Shown in pieces: positions 14,662-21,275 of a stretch of 64,000 nucleotides of DNA. The DNA is from Candidatus Saccharibacteria bacterium CG2_30_41_52 (GTDB lineage: Bacteria > Patescibacteriota > Saccharimonadia > Saccharimonadales > Saccharimonadaceae): NCBI GenBank assembly GCA_001873625.1, contig MNZN01000001.1, positions 62,001 through 126,000 of the forward strand, written 5' to 3'. The translations under genes were made by a program, and so were the position numbers. Numbering within the stretch: the stretch's first letter is position 1; the number at the start of each line of letters is the position of its first letter. The notes below the pieces were generated by a model. It was not told the DNA's origin, searched no databases, and saw only the letters and a program-made list of their open reading frames with translations.

Positions 14662-14934
14662 ATGAAAACGAAAAAGAAAAGACAAGACGGACTTAGCTCA
14701 GATGATGTCGCGGTACTTTACAAGATAATTAGGGTAATGCCTCATTCGGATATCGATAAGCCATCAAGCCGTTTTGTGCGTGCCAGAGAAGGATATTTGA
14801 AGACTATGTTAAGTGGCTGTTCGAACCGAAGATGCGCGTTTCAATATGCGTGCTTTGTGGCTTCGAATGGAGATATGCATGATTGCTATGCGGCGATTAA
14901 TGCTGTCTGGTTTATGCCCGAGTTTTGGGCGTAA
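14662..14934 (+). CDS. Small unknown protein (unit U5, first ORF)
   Basis: 90 residues with a basic start (MKTKKKRQDG). The core SSRFVRAREGYLKTMLSGCSNRRCAFQYACFVASNGDMHDCYAAINAVWF has five cysteines and a helical Ala pattern loosely like its neighbours. No signal peptide and no recognised family. It begins 57 bases after the small upstream ORF and shares the unit with a second ORF. Confidence 0.6.
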   Translation: MKTKKKRQDGLSSDDVAVLYKIIRVMPHSDIDKPSSRFVRAREGYLKTMLSGCSNRRCAFQYACFVASNGDMHDCYAAINAVWFMPEFWA

Positions 14935-15008
14935 ACAGGTACTAGTCTATTATTCTAGAACGAAATTTTTGTCAAGTTCATAGTTAGCAATTAATAAATA
15001 CCAAAAAT

Positions 15009-15326
15009 ATGAAAAAACAATCAATCAACAAGTTTAAGGGTAACAGAGCATTGAAACAGAACTTCAGGAATCAAACATCTCAGGAGTTGGCTGCCAGATT
15101 TAGACACGCAATGTCGATAATTGGTTATATCAACAAGAAAGAGAGTCGAAAGCGTAATTCACGGATTATTCAATCAGTGATGAAAAGGTTCGACACTATC
15201 TATTCAGAGACAAGCCTGTTTAGAGATTCGTTCCGTAAGGTAGTGTTAGAAATTGCTGAAGAAAATGGCAAGAACGAAAGATGTGCTGCGTATGCGGCTA
15301 ACACTGCTCTGGAACTAAAGTTCTAG
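15009..15326 (+). CDS. Small basic protein, paralogue of the U6 protein (unit U5, second ORF)
   Basis: 105 residues, lysine/arginine-rich N terminus then a helical module RFRHAMSIIGYINKKES...MKRFDTIYSE...DSFRKVVLEIAEENGKN...NTALELKF. The U6 protein aligns with it over about 75 residues (R-x-R-x-AM, RFD-x-I, SF-x-x-x-V, AE-x-NG, N-x-AL-x-L). Function unknown; a nucleic-acid or membrane-surface role is possible from its charge, but this is speculation. It lies in the same transcript as the previous ORF. Confidence 0.68.
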   Translation: MKKQSINKFKGNRALKQNFRNQTSQELAARFRHAMSIIGYINKKESRKRNSRIIQSVMKRFDTIYSETSLFRDSFRKVVLEIAEENGKNERCAAYAANTALELKF

Positions 15327-15362
15327 ACAACTGTTGAATTGATGCAATTTTTCCGGATTGAA

Positions 15363-15463
15363 CTGTCGTAGGGCACCCTAAACTGGTGCCTTACGACAAG
15401 TAAAGACCTGTGATTCGCTAAACAAGCGAATCGACGTGCACATTGTAATAATCTGATTTGTTA
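15363..15463 (+). repeat. Unit U5 3' region: hairpins and E3
   Basis: Hairpin CTGTCGTAGGGCACC/GGTGCCTTACGACAAG, then hairpin GATTCGC-taaacaa-GCGAATC (replacing GAGTCA/TGACTC of other units by covariation), then E3 GACGTGCACATTGTAATAAT (15433-15463). Confidence 0.87.
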
Positions 15464-15469
15464 GTTCAC

Positions 15470-15497
15470 AAATAGGCCTTAGTGGTCTATTTTTATT
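15470..15497 (+). terminator. Intrinsic terminator after U5
   Basis: AATAGGCC-ttagt-GGTCTATTTTTATTT, stem and U tract directly after E3. Confidence 0.65.
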
Positions 15498-15532
15498 TAA
15501 TAAATTACAATGGTCAACGTTGATTTATCGAA

Positions 15533-15561
15533 TTGACAATACAACGCATTAGTGATATATT
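15533..15561 (+). promoter_or_regulatory. Promoter of units U6-U8
   Basis: TTGACA, 17-base spacer, TATATT (15556-15561). It is very similar to the U9 promoter, including ATTAGTG in the spacer. Confidence 0.78.
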
Positions 15562-15609
15562 ATTCAAATTAGTTGTCTGTGGCGTGGTAGCCTAAGGCGG
15601 CGGAGGATC

Positions 15610-15640
15610 ATTAATAAATCAGATCATTACAGTGCATGTC
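15610..15640 (+). repeat. Unit U6 5' element (E5)
   Basis: ATTAATAAATCAGATCATTA followed by CAGTGCATGTC. It pairs with U6 E3. Local alternative hairpin ATGTC-tgaac-GACAT. A 13-codon upstream ORF (15728-15769, MIQNVRLVIIINS) follows in the leader. Confidence 0.87.
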
Positions 15641-15831
15641 TGAACGACATGTCACTATGTTAATTTAATAAAATTTTCTTTTAACGTACTGAGCTAAATA
15701 TTCAGGACGATAAACGAACAAAAACAAATGATTCAAAACGTTAGGTTGGTCATAATTATTAATAGTTAGATTAATTGTTTATAACAGTGGTTTTAGTTAT
15801 TAAGCTATTTAATTAAATTAACAAAAAAGCT

Positions 15832-16152
15832 ATGAAAAACCAATTAAGCAAAAAGCTAATTTTAAAAAGAAGAGCTCTTGGTGATAAGATAAGGCGCGCA
15901 AAGCGTAAGATTTTAGTATGTCGATTACGAGGTGCTATGTATATGCTTTGCCTTGTCGCTAAAAACGAAACAAAAAGTACAAAAGTCGCAATGAAAAAAA
16001 GCCTATTAAATAGGTTTGATTCCATTAGGGAAGAAGGTTGTGGTTATAAAAAATCATTTTATTTGACGGTCAAATGGACTGCCGAAGATAATGGTATTTA
16101 TGATGAGGATTTAGTAAGAACGCTGGTTAATTGTGCGCTTGCTCTGCGATAA
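15832..16152 (+). CDS. Small basic protein, paralogue of 15009 ORF (unit U6)
   Basis: 106 residues. Strongly basic first 35 residues (MKNQLSKKLILKRRALGDKIRRAKRKI), then RLRGAMYMLCLVAKNETKS...LLNRFDSIREE...KSFYLTVKWTAEDNG...LVNCALALR, aligning with the U5 second ORF. No known domain. First ORF of the U6-U7-U8 transcript. Confidence 0.68.
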   Translation: MKNQLSKKLILKRRALGDKIRRAKRKILVCRLRGAMYMLCLVAKNETKSTKVAMKKSLLNRFDSIREEGCGYKKSFYLTVKWTAEDNGIYDEDLVRTLVNCALALR

Positions 16153-16169
16153 ACTTATAGTTTTATTCC

Positions 16170-16246
16170 AGGGGCCTGCGAAAGCAGGCTCCTGTGAGTC
16201 ATTTTTGATGGCTCGACGTGCACATTTGTAATGATCTGGTCTATTT
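16170..16246 (+). repeat. Unit U6 3' region: hairpins and E3
   Basis: Hairpin GGGGCCTGC-gaaa-GCAGGCTCC, hairpin GAGTCA...TGGCTC (16196-16214), E3 GACGTGCACATTTGTAATGA (16215-16246). U7 E5 follows 15 bases later without promoter or terminator. Confidence 0.85.
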
Positions 16247-16260
16247 TGATTTGAGCGTTC

Positions 16261-16291
16261 ATTAACAAGTCAAATCATTATGGTGCGTGTT
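16261..16291 (+). repeat. Unit U7 5' element (E5)
   Basis: CAAATCATTATGGTGCGTGT. The TATGG variant is matched by CATAATGATTTG in U7 E3. Local hairpin TGCGTGTT-tga-AAAGACGCA. Confidence 0.87.
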
Positions 16292-16369
16292 TGAAAAGAC
16301 GCAACCTGTTTTAATTAATATTTTTTCTTTATATAAGGCGTAATGCCGGATAAAAAAGAAAACAAAATT

Positions 16370-16849
16370 ATGAGAACAAAAGAACAAGATGATGACACAG
16401 TGAGTTATTTGCGAATAAGGTATGGTGTACGTATATTCGGGGTTGAAATGAATAAGGATATTCATTCAAACTCTGCAGCGGGCATATTTCTTTGGACTCG
16501 TGACAAGCGTAGACAGTTCAATAGGGAGTTTGCTGAATATTCGTATAATCACAATTCCGACGAGACCGTAGAATATATGGTTAATTGGGTAGCTGATTGT
16601 TTGTGCGTTAATGACAAAATAAGGGACACAGCGGTTGAATTAGCATTAGAGTATGACCCAACCTATCGGTTGAAGTTTGCTCAGCTGGTCAATAAACTTG
16701 ATGAAAAAGCCACAGTGACAAAAGTGTTTATAGTCGCCATTATAATTTTTGCAACTATAATGTGGGGCCTAGTCGGTTTCATTGCATCCTTTGTTTTTTT
16801 ATCACTTGTTATGGTTACGCATGTAATTATGACAGACAAAGTTAGATAA
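16370..16849 (+). CDS. Two-helix membrane protein, paralogue of the U9 protein (unit U7)
   Basis: 159 residues from ATG 16370; this start is preferred to 16343 because AAAACAAAATT-ATG matches the start context of other units and 16343 lies in the leader hairpin GGC-gtaat-GCC. A soluble helical region (RRQFNREFAEYSYNHNSDETVEYMVNWVADCL, LALEYDPTYRLKF) is followed by two transmembrane helices (VFIVAIIIFATIMWGLVGFIASFVFLSLVMVTHVI). The U9 protein has the same layout and a matching L-x-Y-x-P-x-x-R motif. Function unknown. Confidence 0.68.
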   Translation: MRTKEQDDDTVSYLRIRYGVRIFGVEMNKDIHSNSAAGIFLWTRDKRRQFNREFAEYSYNHNSDETVEYMVNWVADCLCVNDKIRDTAVELALEYDPTYRLKFAQLVNKLDEKATVTKVFIVAIIIFATIMWGLVGFIASFVFLSLVMVTHVIMTDKVR

Positions 16850-16867
16850 TGGTTTATAAATAGTTTC

Positions 16868-16973
16868 TAGAAAATCTACTAGCGCAGTCGCGCTGGTAGA
16901 TTTTCTATGAATTGCAGGTCGCTATATAGCGAAAGCGATTCGACGCGCACTATTCATAATGATTTGATTTGTT
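16868..16973 (+). repeat. Unit U7 3' region: hairpins and E3
   Basis: Hairpin TAGAAAATCTAC/GTAGATTTTCTA, a second hairpin around TCGCTatatAGCGA, then E3 GACGCGCACTATTCATAATG (16942-16973), with a longer bulge (TATT) and unit-specific pairing to U7 E5. Confidence 0.82.
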
Positions 16974-16989
16974 GATTGACGGATTGTAT

Positions 16990-17020
16990 CTTAACAAGTC
17001 GGATCATTACAGTGCATGTC
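16990..17020 (+). repeat. Unit U8 5' element (E5)
   Basis: CTTAACAAGTCGGATCATTA followed by CAGTGCATGTC. No promoter separates it from U7 E3. Local hairpin GTCT-gaaa-AGAC. Confidence 0.83.
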
Positions 17021-17104
17021 TGAAAAGACTGTACCGTTAATTTATAAATTTCTTCTTCATTTTCCGTGCAATTAAGTACGGAGTGTTAGAAAAGTAAAAC
17101 AAAT

Positions 17105-17419
17105 ATGAAAAAGCCAAGTATCAAGGAAATCCTTAAAGCGGGCGTTTCGGCCATTAAAGCTGATCCAAGAGGTAAAGATACATTTGAAAGCCGTGTTGTA
17201 CGAGCCGAAAAAAATTATTCTGCTAAAAAGAATAAAGGTGCAACGGTAGTTTCCAAGTTAAGGGAAGCTATGTGGGCCGCAGCTAATCTTGATGAGTTTG
17301 ACAATAACATTCATGATTATTCTGACGCGATGTGTGTTGTGAATAAGCTGTTGATGAAGCGAGAATTGGTCGCCAAGTCGATTGGAATTAAAAAAAAGCG
17401 CAAACTGGCAAAAGTTTAG
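17105..17419 (+). CDS. Small basic protein, unknown (unit U8)
   Basis: 104 residues, high lysine content at both ends (IKEILKAG..., GIKKKRKLAKV). The middle part FESRVVRAEKNYSAKKNKGATVVSKLREAMWAAANLDEFDNNIHDYSDAMCVVNKLL has the Ala-rich helical spacing seen in other array proteins, so a distant relationship is possible. Start context AAAACAAAT-ATG. Hairpin CCGT...ACGG sits upstream. No family recognised. Confidence 0.63.
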   Translation: MKKPSIKEILKAGVSAIKADPRGKDTFESRVVRAEKNYSAKKNKGATVVSKLREAMWAAANLDEFDNNIHDYSDAMCVVNKLLMKRELVAKSIGIKKKRKLAKV

Positions 17420-17449
17420 AATATTTAAAAATTAAGGTACAAATTCTGC

Positions 17450-17526
17450 GGAGTCTATCAGCAATGGTAGACTCCATGTGAGTCATTTTTTTGACTCGAC
17501 GTGCACGTTGTAATGATCTGATTTGT
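17450..17526 (+). repeat. Unit U8 3' region: hairpins and E3
   Basis: Hairpin GGAGTCTATCa/tGGTAGACTCC, hairpin GAGTCA-tttttt-TGACTC, E3 GACGTGCACGTTGTAATGAT (17498-17526), bulge GT. Followed at once by the U9 promoter. Confidence 0.85.
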
Positions 17527-17534
17527 GAGAAGTA

Positions 17535-17563
17535 TTGACAATACACCTAATTAGTGGTAATGT
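17535..17563 (+). promoter_or_regulatory. Promoter of unit U9
   Basis: TTGACA, 17-base spacer, TAATGT (17558-17563). Confidence 0.7.
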
Positions 17564-17602
17564 ATAGTGTGTTGTTGTCGAGGTGGAAACAGATAACGAA
17601 CT

Positions 17603-17632
17603 TTAACAAATCATATTATTACAGTGCACGTC
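17603..17632 (+). repeat. Unit U9 5' element (E5) and long leader
   Basis: TTAACAAATCATATTATTAC followed by AGTGCACGTC, paired by U9 E3 (GACGTGCAC, GTAATAAT). Local hairpin CACGT...ACGTG. The leader to the ORF is about 210 bases and contains two very short ORFs (MVKIE and an 18-codon one); apart from these I see nothing coding. Confidence 0.8.
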
Positions 17633-17843
17633 TTTTCGTACGTGACAAATAATTTCTAATTATCTTCTTATACAAGGCCTACGTCGTGTAAACAGAAATA
17701 TCAATACAATACAAAATGGTGAAAATTGAATGAACGGTAGCAAAGTACTATTTAGCGCTTATGCAAACATCGTCAAAACATCAATTTAAAATTGGTGAGA
17801 GTTAGTAATTTATTATTTTTCTTGAGCGTTTGAGTATCAAAAA

Positions 17844-18413
17844 ATGCTTGCGTATCAAGAAGCAAACAACCGTATGGAAAAAAAGAATTTCAACCAGGAA
17901 GTTGAAGAGATCAAAAAAGGTGTCGATGATTTAGCTCACAAAATGGAACGAAGTAAGTTTTTACTGGAAAGTGAAACTGAATTAGCAGTACGTTTTAGTG
18001 AAGCAAAAAGATTGTTGGGGGACAGACCTTACAATCATCAGATATCCACGATGATTGCCGAGTTCAAGGAATATCAGTCTGCTGGTTATGCCTATGATGA
18101 AGCATTGATTGCTACCGTATGGTCGTCAGTCAAATGGGATTCTACTGCAACCAAAGAAAAGGTTGGAAAAGCAATAAATAAATTGCTGGCATACAACCCA
18201 GATCGCAGAGTTGCTTACATTCGCTTCAAGAATAGCCATAGAATTTTGGTTATTGTGGCTTATGTATTGTGGTGTGCAATGATATTTGTAGGTACCCAGT
18301 TTTGGATTACCCAAGTCACTCACGACACCTTCACTCGATATTTCGTACCATCAATGGTAACCCTGTATTATGCCGCATTCTCTCATGGGTTTCTGCGTAA
18401 GAAACTTTACTAG
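17844..18413 (+). CDS. Two-helix membrane protein, paralogue of the U7 protein (unit U9)
   Basis: 189 residues from ATG 17844; ATG 17874 (MEKKNFNQEV) is an alternative start. A coiled-coil-like N terminus (NQEVEEIKKGVDDLAHKMERSKF) leads to a helical module ending KAINKLLAYNPDRRVAYIRF, then two transmembrane helices (ILVIVAYVLWCAMIFVGTQFWI; YFVPSMVTLYYAAFSHGFL). Same layout as U7. Unknown function. Last unit of the array. Confidence 0.68.
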   Translation: MLAYQEANNRMEKKNFNQEVEEIKKGVDDLAHKMERSKFLLESETELAVRFSEAKRLLGDRPYNHQISTMIAEFKEYQSAGYAYDEALIATVWSSVKWDSTATKEKVGKAINKLLAYNPDRRVAYIRFKNSHRILVIVAYVLWCAMIFVGTQFWITQVTHDTFTRYFVPSMVTLYYAAFSHGFLRKKLY

Positions 18414-18464
18414 AGATGGTTTTGATACCTGGTTTGCTGGTTACGATTGAATAGAGCCTACTCT

Positions 18465-18543
18465 CGCGAGAACGCCATAATGGCGTTCTCGCGGTTGAGC
18501 TGGACTAAAAAAGACGTGCACATTTGTAATAATTTGATTTGTA
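18465..18543 (+). repeat. Unit U9 3' region: hairpin and E3
   Basis: Hairpin CGCGAGAACGCCA/TGGCGTTCTCGCG (18465-18493), then E3 GACGTGCACATTTGTAATAA (18513-18543). The middle hairpin is not evident. Confidence 0.83.
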
Positions 18544-18544
18544 A

Positions 18545-18580
18545 GAAAGCCTAGGACACTAATCCTGGGCTTTTTTATTT
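18545..18580 (+). terminator. Intrinsic terminator closing the array
   Basis: AAGCCTAGGA-cactaa-TCCTGGGCTTTTTTATTT, a strong stem with U tract. Confidence 0.85.
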
Positions 18581-18624
18581 GCTCGACTTGCATTAAACAG
18601 ATAAAAATGTAAAAATTATAGAAC

Positions 18625-19917
18625 ATGAGTACACTATCATCACAACCATACAAAGGAACGCGCGACTATTATCCTGAGGATAAACGAATTCAGAATTATA
18701 TCTTTTCTGTATGGCATAAAGTTTCTCGATTGTACGGTTATGAAGAATACGGTGCGCCAACACTTGAACCGTTGGAAGCTTATATGGCCAAAAGTGGCCA
18801 AGAACTAGCCGGGGAACAAACTTATACGTTTACAGATCGTGGCGGTCGTATTGTTGCGATTCGTCCTGAAATGACACCTACAATCAGCCGTATGGTTGCT
18901 GCGCGTCGACAAGAATTATCATATCCTGCACGTTTATATTCAATCGCTAACTTTATGCGTTATGAACGCCCACAGCGCGGTCGTGAACGTGAATTCTGGC
19001 AATTGAACGTTGATATTTTTGGTGCTGATGGCGTAGCCGCAGAGGCTGAGATTTTAACACTTGCCGATAATATTATGAAAGAATTTGGCGCGCAACCGAC
19101 AGATTATGTCATAAGGATTAACAACCGAAAACTAATTAACTTTATGATGGCGCAGTATTTTGGTTTGGATGGTGTTCAGGGCCAAGCGATGATGAAATTG
19201 TTTGATCGTAAGAATAAAATCAGTGAACAAGATTTTATTATTCAAGCAACAGAAATATTCGGCGATCAGGCGGATGATGGAATAAAAAAAGTTCATGCGC
19301 TACTAGCTGCAACAAGTATGGCGGATTTGCCAGCTGAAATTCGCGATAGCGCTGCTGTAACTGAAATTCAAGAACTATTCACATTACTAGAACGTGCTGG
19401 TGTTAAAAGTTTAGTATTTGATATTACATTGATGCGCGGGTTAGATTATTACACTGGAATGGTGTTTGAAGTGTTTGATACTCACCCTGATAACAATCGC
19501 GCACTGTTTGGTGGCGGACGATACGATGGTTTGGTCGGATTATTTGGTGCAGAATCTATATCAGCCGTCGGTATGGCGCCAGGCGGTACTATGATGGAGA
19601 ATTTCATTTCAGTTCACAATTTGATGCCAAAACAACGCTCAACAACTGATGTATATATCGCAGTTTTGGGTGATACTGTCCGTGAAGCCGGTAAATTGGC
19701 ACGCGATCTGCGCGATAGTGGAATTAGAGTTGAATTGGATATTGTTGGCCATAAATTGGATAAACAAATCAAAACAGTGGTAAAAAAGGCAATTCCTTAC
19801 ATATTATTTATAGGTGAGGAAGAAGTTAAGAGTGAAATATATACAATAAAAGACATCGCGCAGTCCAAAGAATACAAATTGAACTTTGCCGGTATTGTTG
19901 AATTAATTAAGGAGTAA
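18625..19917 (+). CDS. hisS: Histidyl-tRNA synthetase
   Basis: Charges tRNA-His. 430 residues, normal length. Class II motifs are visible: motif 2 around RYERPQRGREREFWQLN, the histidine-specific LDYYTGMVFEV (about residue 275) and motif 3 GGGRYDGLVGLFG...AVGMAPG; the C-terminal anticodon-binding domain spans about residues 340-430. It ends two bases before tig, so the two are co-transcribed. Confidence 0.97.
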   Translation: MSTLSSQPYKGTRDYYPEDKRIQNYIFSVWHKVSRLYGYEEYGAPTLEPLEAYMAKSGQELAGEQTYTFTDRGGRIVAIRPEMTPTISRMVAARRQELSYPARLYSIANFMRYERPQRGREREFWQLNVDIFGADGVAAEAEILTLADNIMKEFGAQPTDYVIRINNRKLINFMMAQYFGLDGVQGQAMMKLFDRKNKISEQDFIIQATEIFGDQADDGIKKVHALLAATSMADLPAEIRDSAAVTEIQELFTLLERAGVKSLVFDITLMRGLDYYTGMVFEVFDTHPDNNRALFGGGRYDGLVGLFGAESISAVGMAPGGTMMENFISVHNLMPKQRSTTDVYIAVLGDTVREAGKLARDLRDSGIRVELDIVGHKLDKQIKTVVKKAIPYILFIGEEEVKSEIYTIKDIAQSKEYKLNFAGIVELIKE

Positions 19918-19919
19918 TA

Positions 19920-21206
19920 ATGAAAACATCTGTAAAAAATATATCCGACACCAAGGTCGTGCTAACTATCACAGTTGATGCTGCTGAATTGGCCGTTGCT
20001 GAACAAGTCGCGCTAACTAAGCTTGCACGAGATGTTAAAGTCCCAGGTTTTCGTAAAGGAAAAACACCAATCAGTGTTGCTGCTAAAAATGTAGACCCAG
20101 GTACTTTGCAAGAAAACGCATTGAATAATGCAATCAGTAAGGCAGTTGCCGAAGCTTTCGTTAATAGTGAAATTCAAGCGCTGGATCGTCCAGCTGTCGA
20201 AGTTAAAAAGTTTGTTCCAGGTGAAATGTTGGAGTTTACTGCTGAGGCTGAAATTTTGCCAAAGATCAAACTAGGTAATTACAAAAAGCTAAAAGCCAAA
20301 GCCGCAAAAGTTGTCGTTGAAAAATCTGAAATTGATGAAATTGTTGAACGAATGCGCAAAGGCTTTGCTGAGAAAAAAGCAGTAAAACGTGCTGCTATTG
20401 ATGGCGACGAAACCATTATTGATTTTGTTGGTAAAAAGGGTGGTGTTGCGTTTGATGGTGGTACAGGAACTGACTATGCATTAACACTTGGATCAAATCA
20501 ATTTGTCCCAGGTTTTGAATCTGGCGTTGTTGGACACAAAGCCGGCGAGACATTTGATATTGAACTTACTTTTCCTGCAGATTACGGTTCAGCTGACCTA
20601 AAAGGCGCTAAAGTTACGTTTACTACTACAATCAAGACTGTCAAAGAAGTCGTATTGCCTGAAATAACCGATGCTTTTGCTAAAAAAGCTGGTCCATTCA
20701 ATACTGTTGCTGAACTGTTAGCTGATATTAAACGAGAACTTACAACTCAAAAAGAAAAAGAAGCAGGCGAGAAGTTGAAAGATGCTTTAGTCACTGAACT
20801 TGTGGCTGCTAGCCACGTACCAGTACCAGACATTCTAGTTGAAGATCAAGCAAAATCAATCGAACAAGATTTTTCAAATAATTTGATGTATCAAGGTGTA
20901 ACAATTGAACAATACTTGGAAAACAAAGGTTTTGAATCCAAAGAAAAATGGTTAGAAACTGAAGTTCACGATGTTGCCGTAAAACGCGTTCAAGCTGGTC
21001 TGGCACTAGCCGAACTAAGCAAGATTGAAAAGATTGAAGCGACTAGTGCGGAACTAGAAGCCCACGTCGATACTTACCGACAACAATATGCCAAAAATCC
21101 AGAAGCGTTGAAGCAATTCGACCAACCCGAAGTCCGTCGTGATATTGCAAACCGCCTAATCACCGAAAAAACCGTTGATCGTTTAGTTGAACTCAACAAA
21201 AAGTAG
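19920..21206 (+). CDS. tig: Trigger factor
   Basis: Ribosome-bound peptidyl-prolyl isomerase and chaperone. 428 residues with the ribosome-docking signature VPGFRKGKTP (about residue 42), a central FKBP domain (residues ~150-240, DETIIDFVGKKGGVAFDGGTG, LGSNQFVPGFESGVVG) and a helical C-terminal cradle. Follows hisS directly and precedes clpP, a common trigger-factor neighbourhood. Confidence 0.96.
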   Translation: MKTSVKNISDTKVVLTITVDAAELAVAEQVALTKLARDVKVPGFRKGKTPISVAAKNVDPGTLQENALNNAISKAVAEAFVNSEIQALDRPAVEVKKFVPGEMLEFTAEAEILPKIKLGNYKKLKAKAAKVVVEKSEIDEIVERMRKGFAEKKAVKRAAIDGDETIIDFVGKKGGVAFDGGTGTDYALTLGSNQFVPGFESGVVGHKAGETFDIELTFPADYGSADLKGAKVTFTTTIKTVKEVVLPEITDAFAKKAGPFNTVAELLADIKRELTTQKEKEAGEKLKDALVTELVAASHVPVPDILVEDQAKSIEQDFSNNLMYQGVTIEQYLENKGFESKEKWLETEVHDVAVKRVQAGLALAELSKIEKIEATSAELEAHVDTYRQQYAKNPEALKQFDQPEVRRDIANRLITEKTVDRLVELNKK

Positions 21207-21225
21207 AACACGACACGATAAGCAT

Positions 21226-21260
21226 AACTAGCACTCATTTGAATGGAGTGCTAGTTTTGT
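21226..21260 (+). terminator. Intrinsic terminator after tig
   Basis: AACTAGCACTC-atttgaatg-GAGTGCTAGTTTTGT. The clpP -10 box begins two bases later, so terminator and promoter abut. Confidence 0.85.
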
Positions 21261-21261
21261 G

Positions 21262-21267
21262 TATAAT
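21262..21267 (+). promoter_or_regulatory. -10 box TATAAT of clpP, leaderless
   Basis: Perfect TATAAT with eight bases to the ATG at 21276. This supports the 21276 start over GTG 21270 and predicts no 5' untranslated region. Confidence 0.6.
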
Positions 21268-21275
21268 TAGTGTAT

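Noticed and set aside
11030-18545. Integron cassette array with attC sites
   Set aside because: E3 followed by the next E5 forms an attC-like imperfect palindrome, and the ORFs are small. However, several units have their own promoters and terminators between E3 and E5, no integrase or core GTTRRRY site is seen, and covariation links E5 and E3 of the same unit, not neighbouring ends (clearest at U3/U4).
11030-18545. CRISPR array
   Set aside because: Repeats are spaced by hundreds of bases, contain ORFs, and differ in sequence; no cas genes are present.
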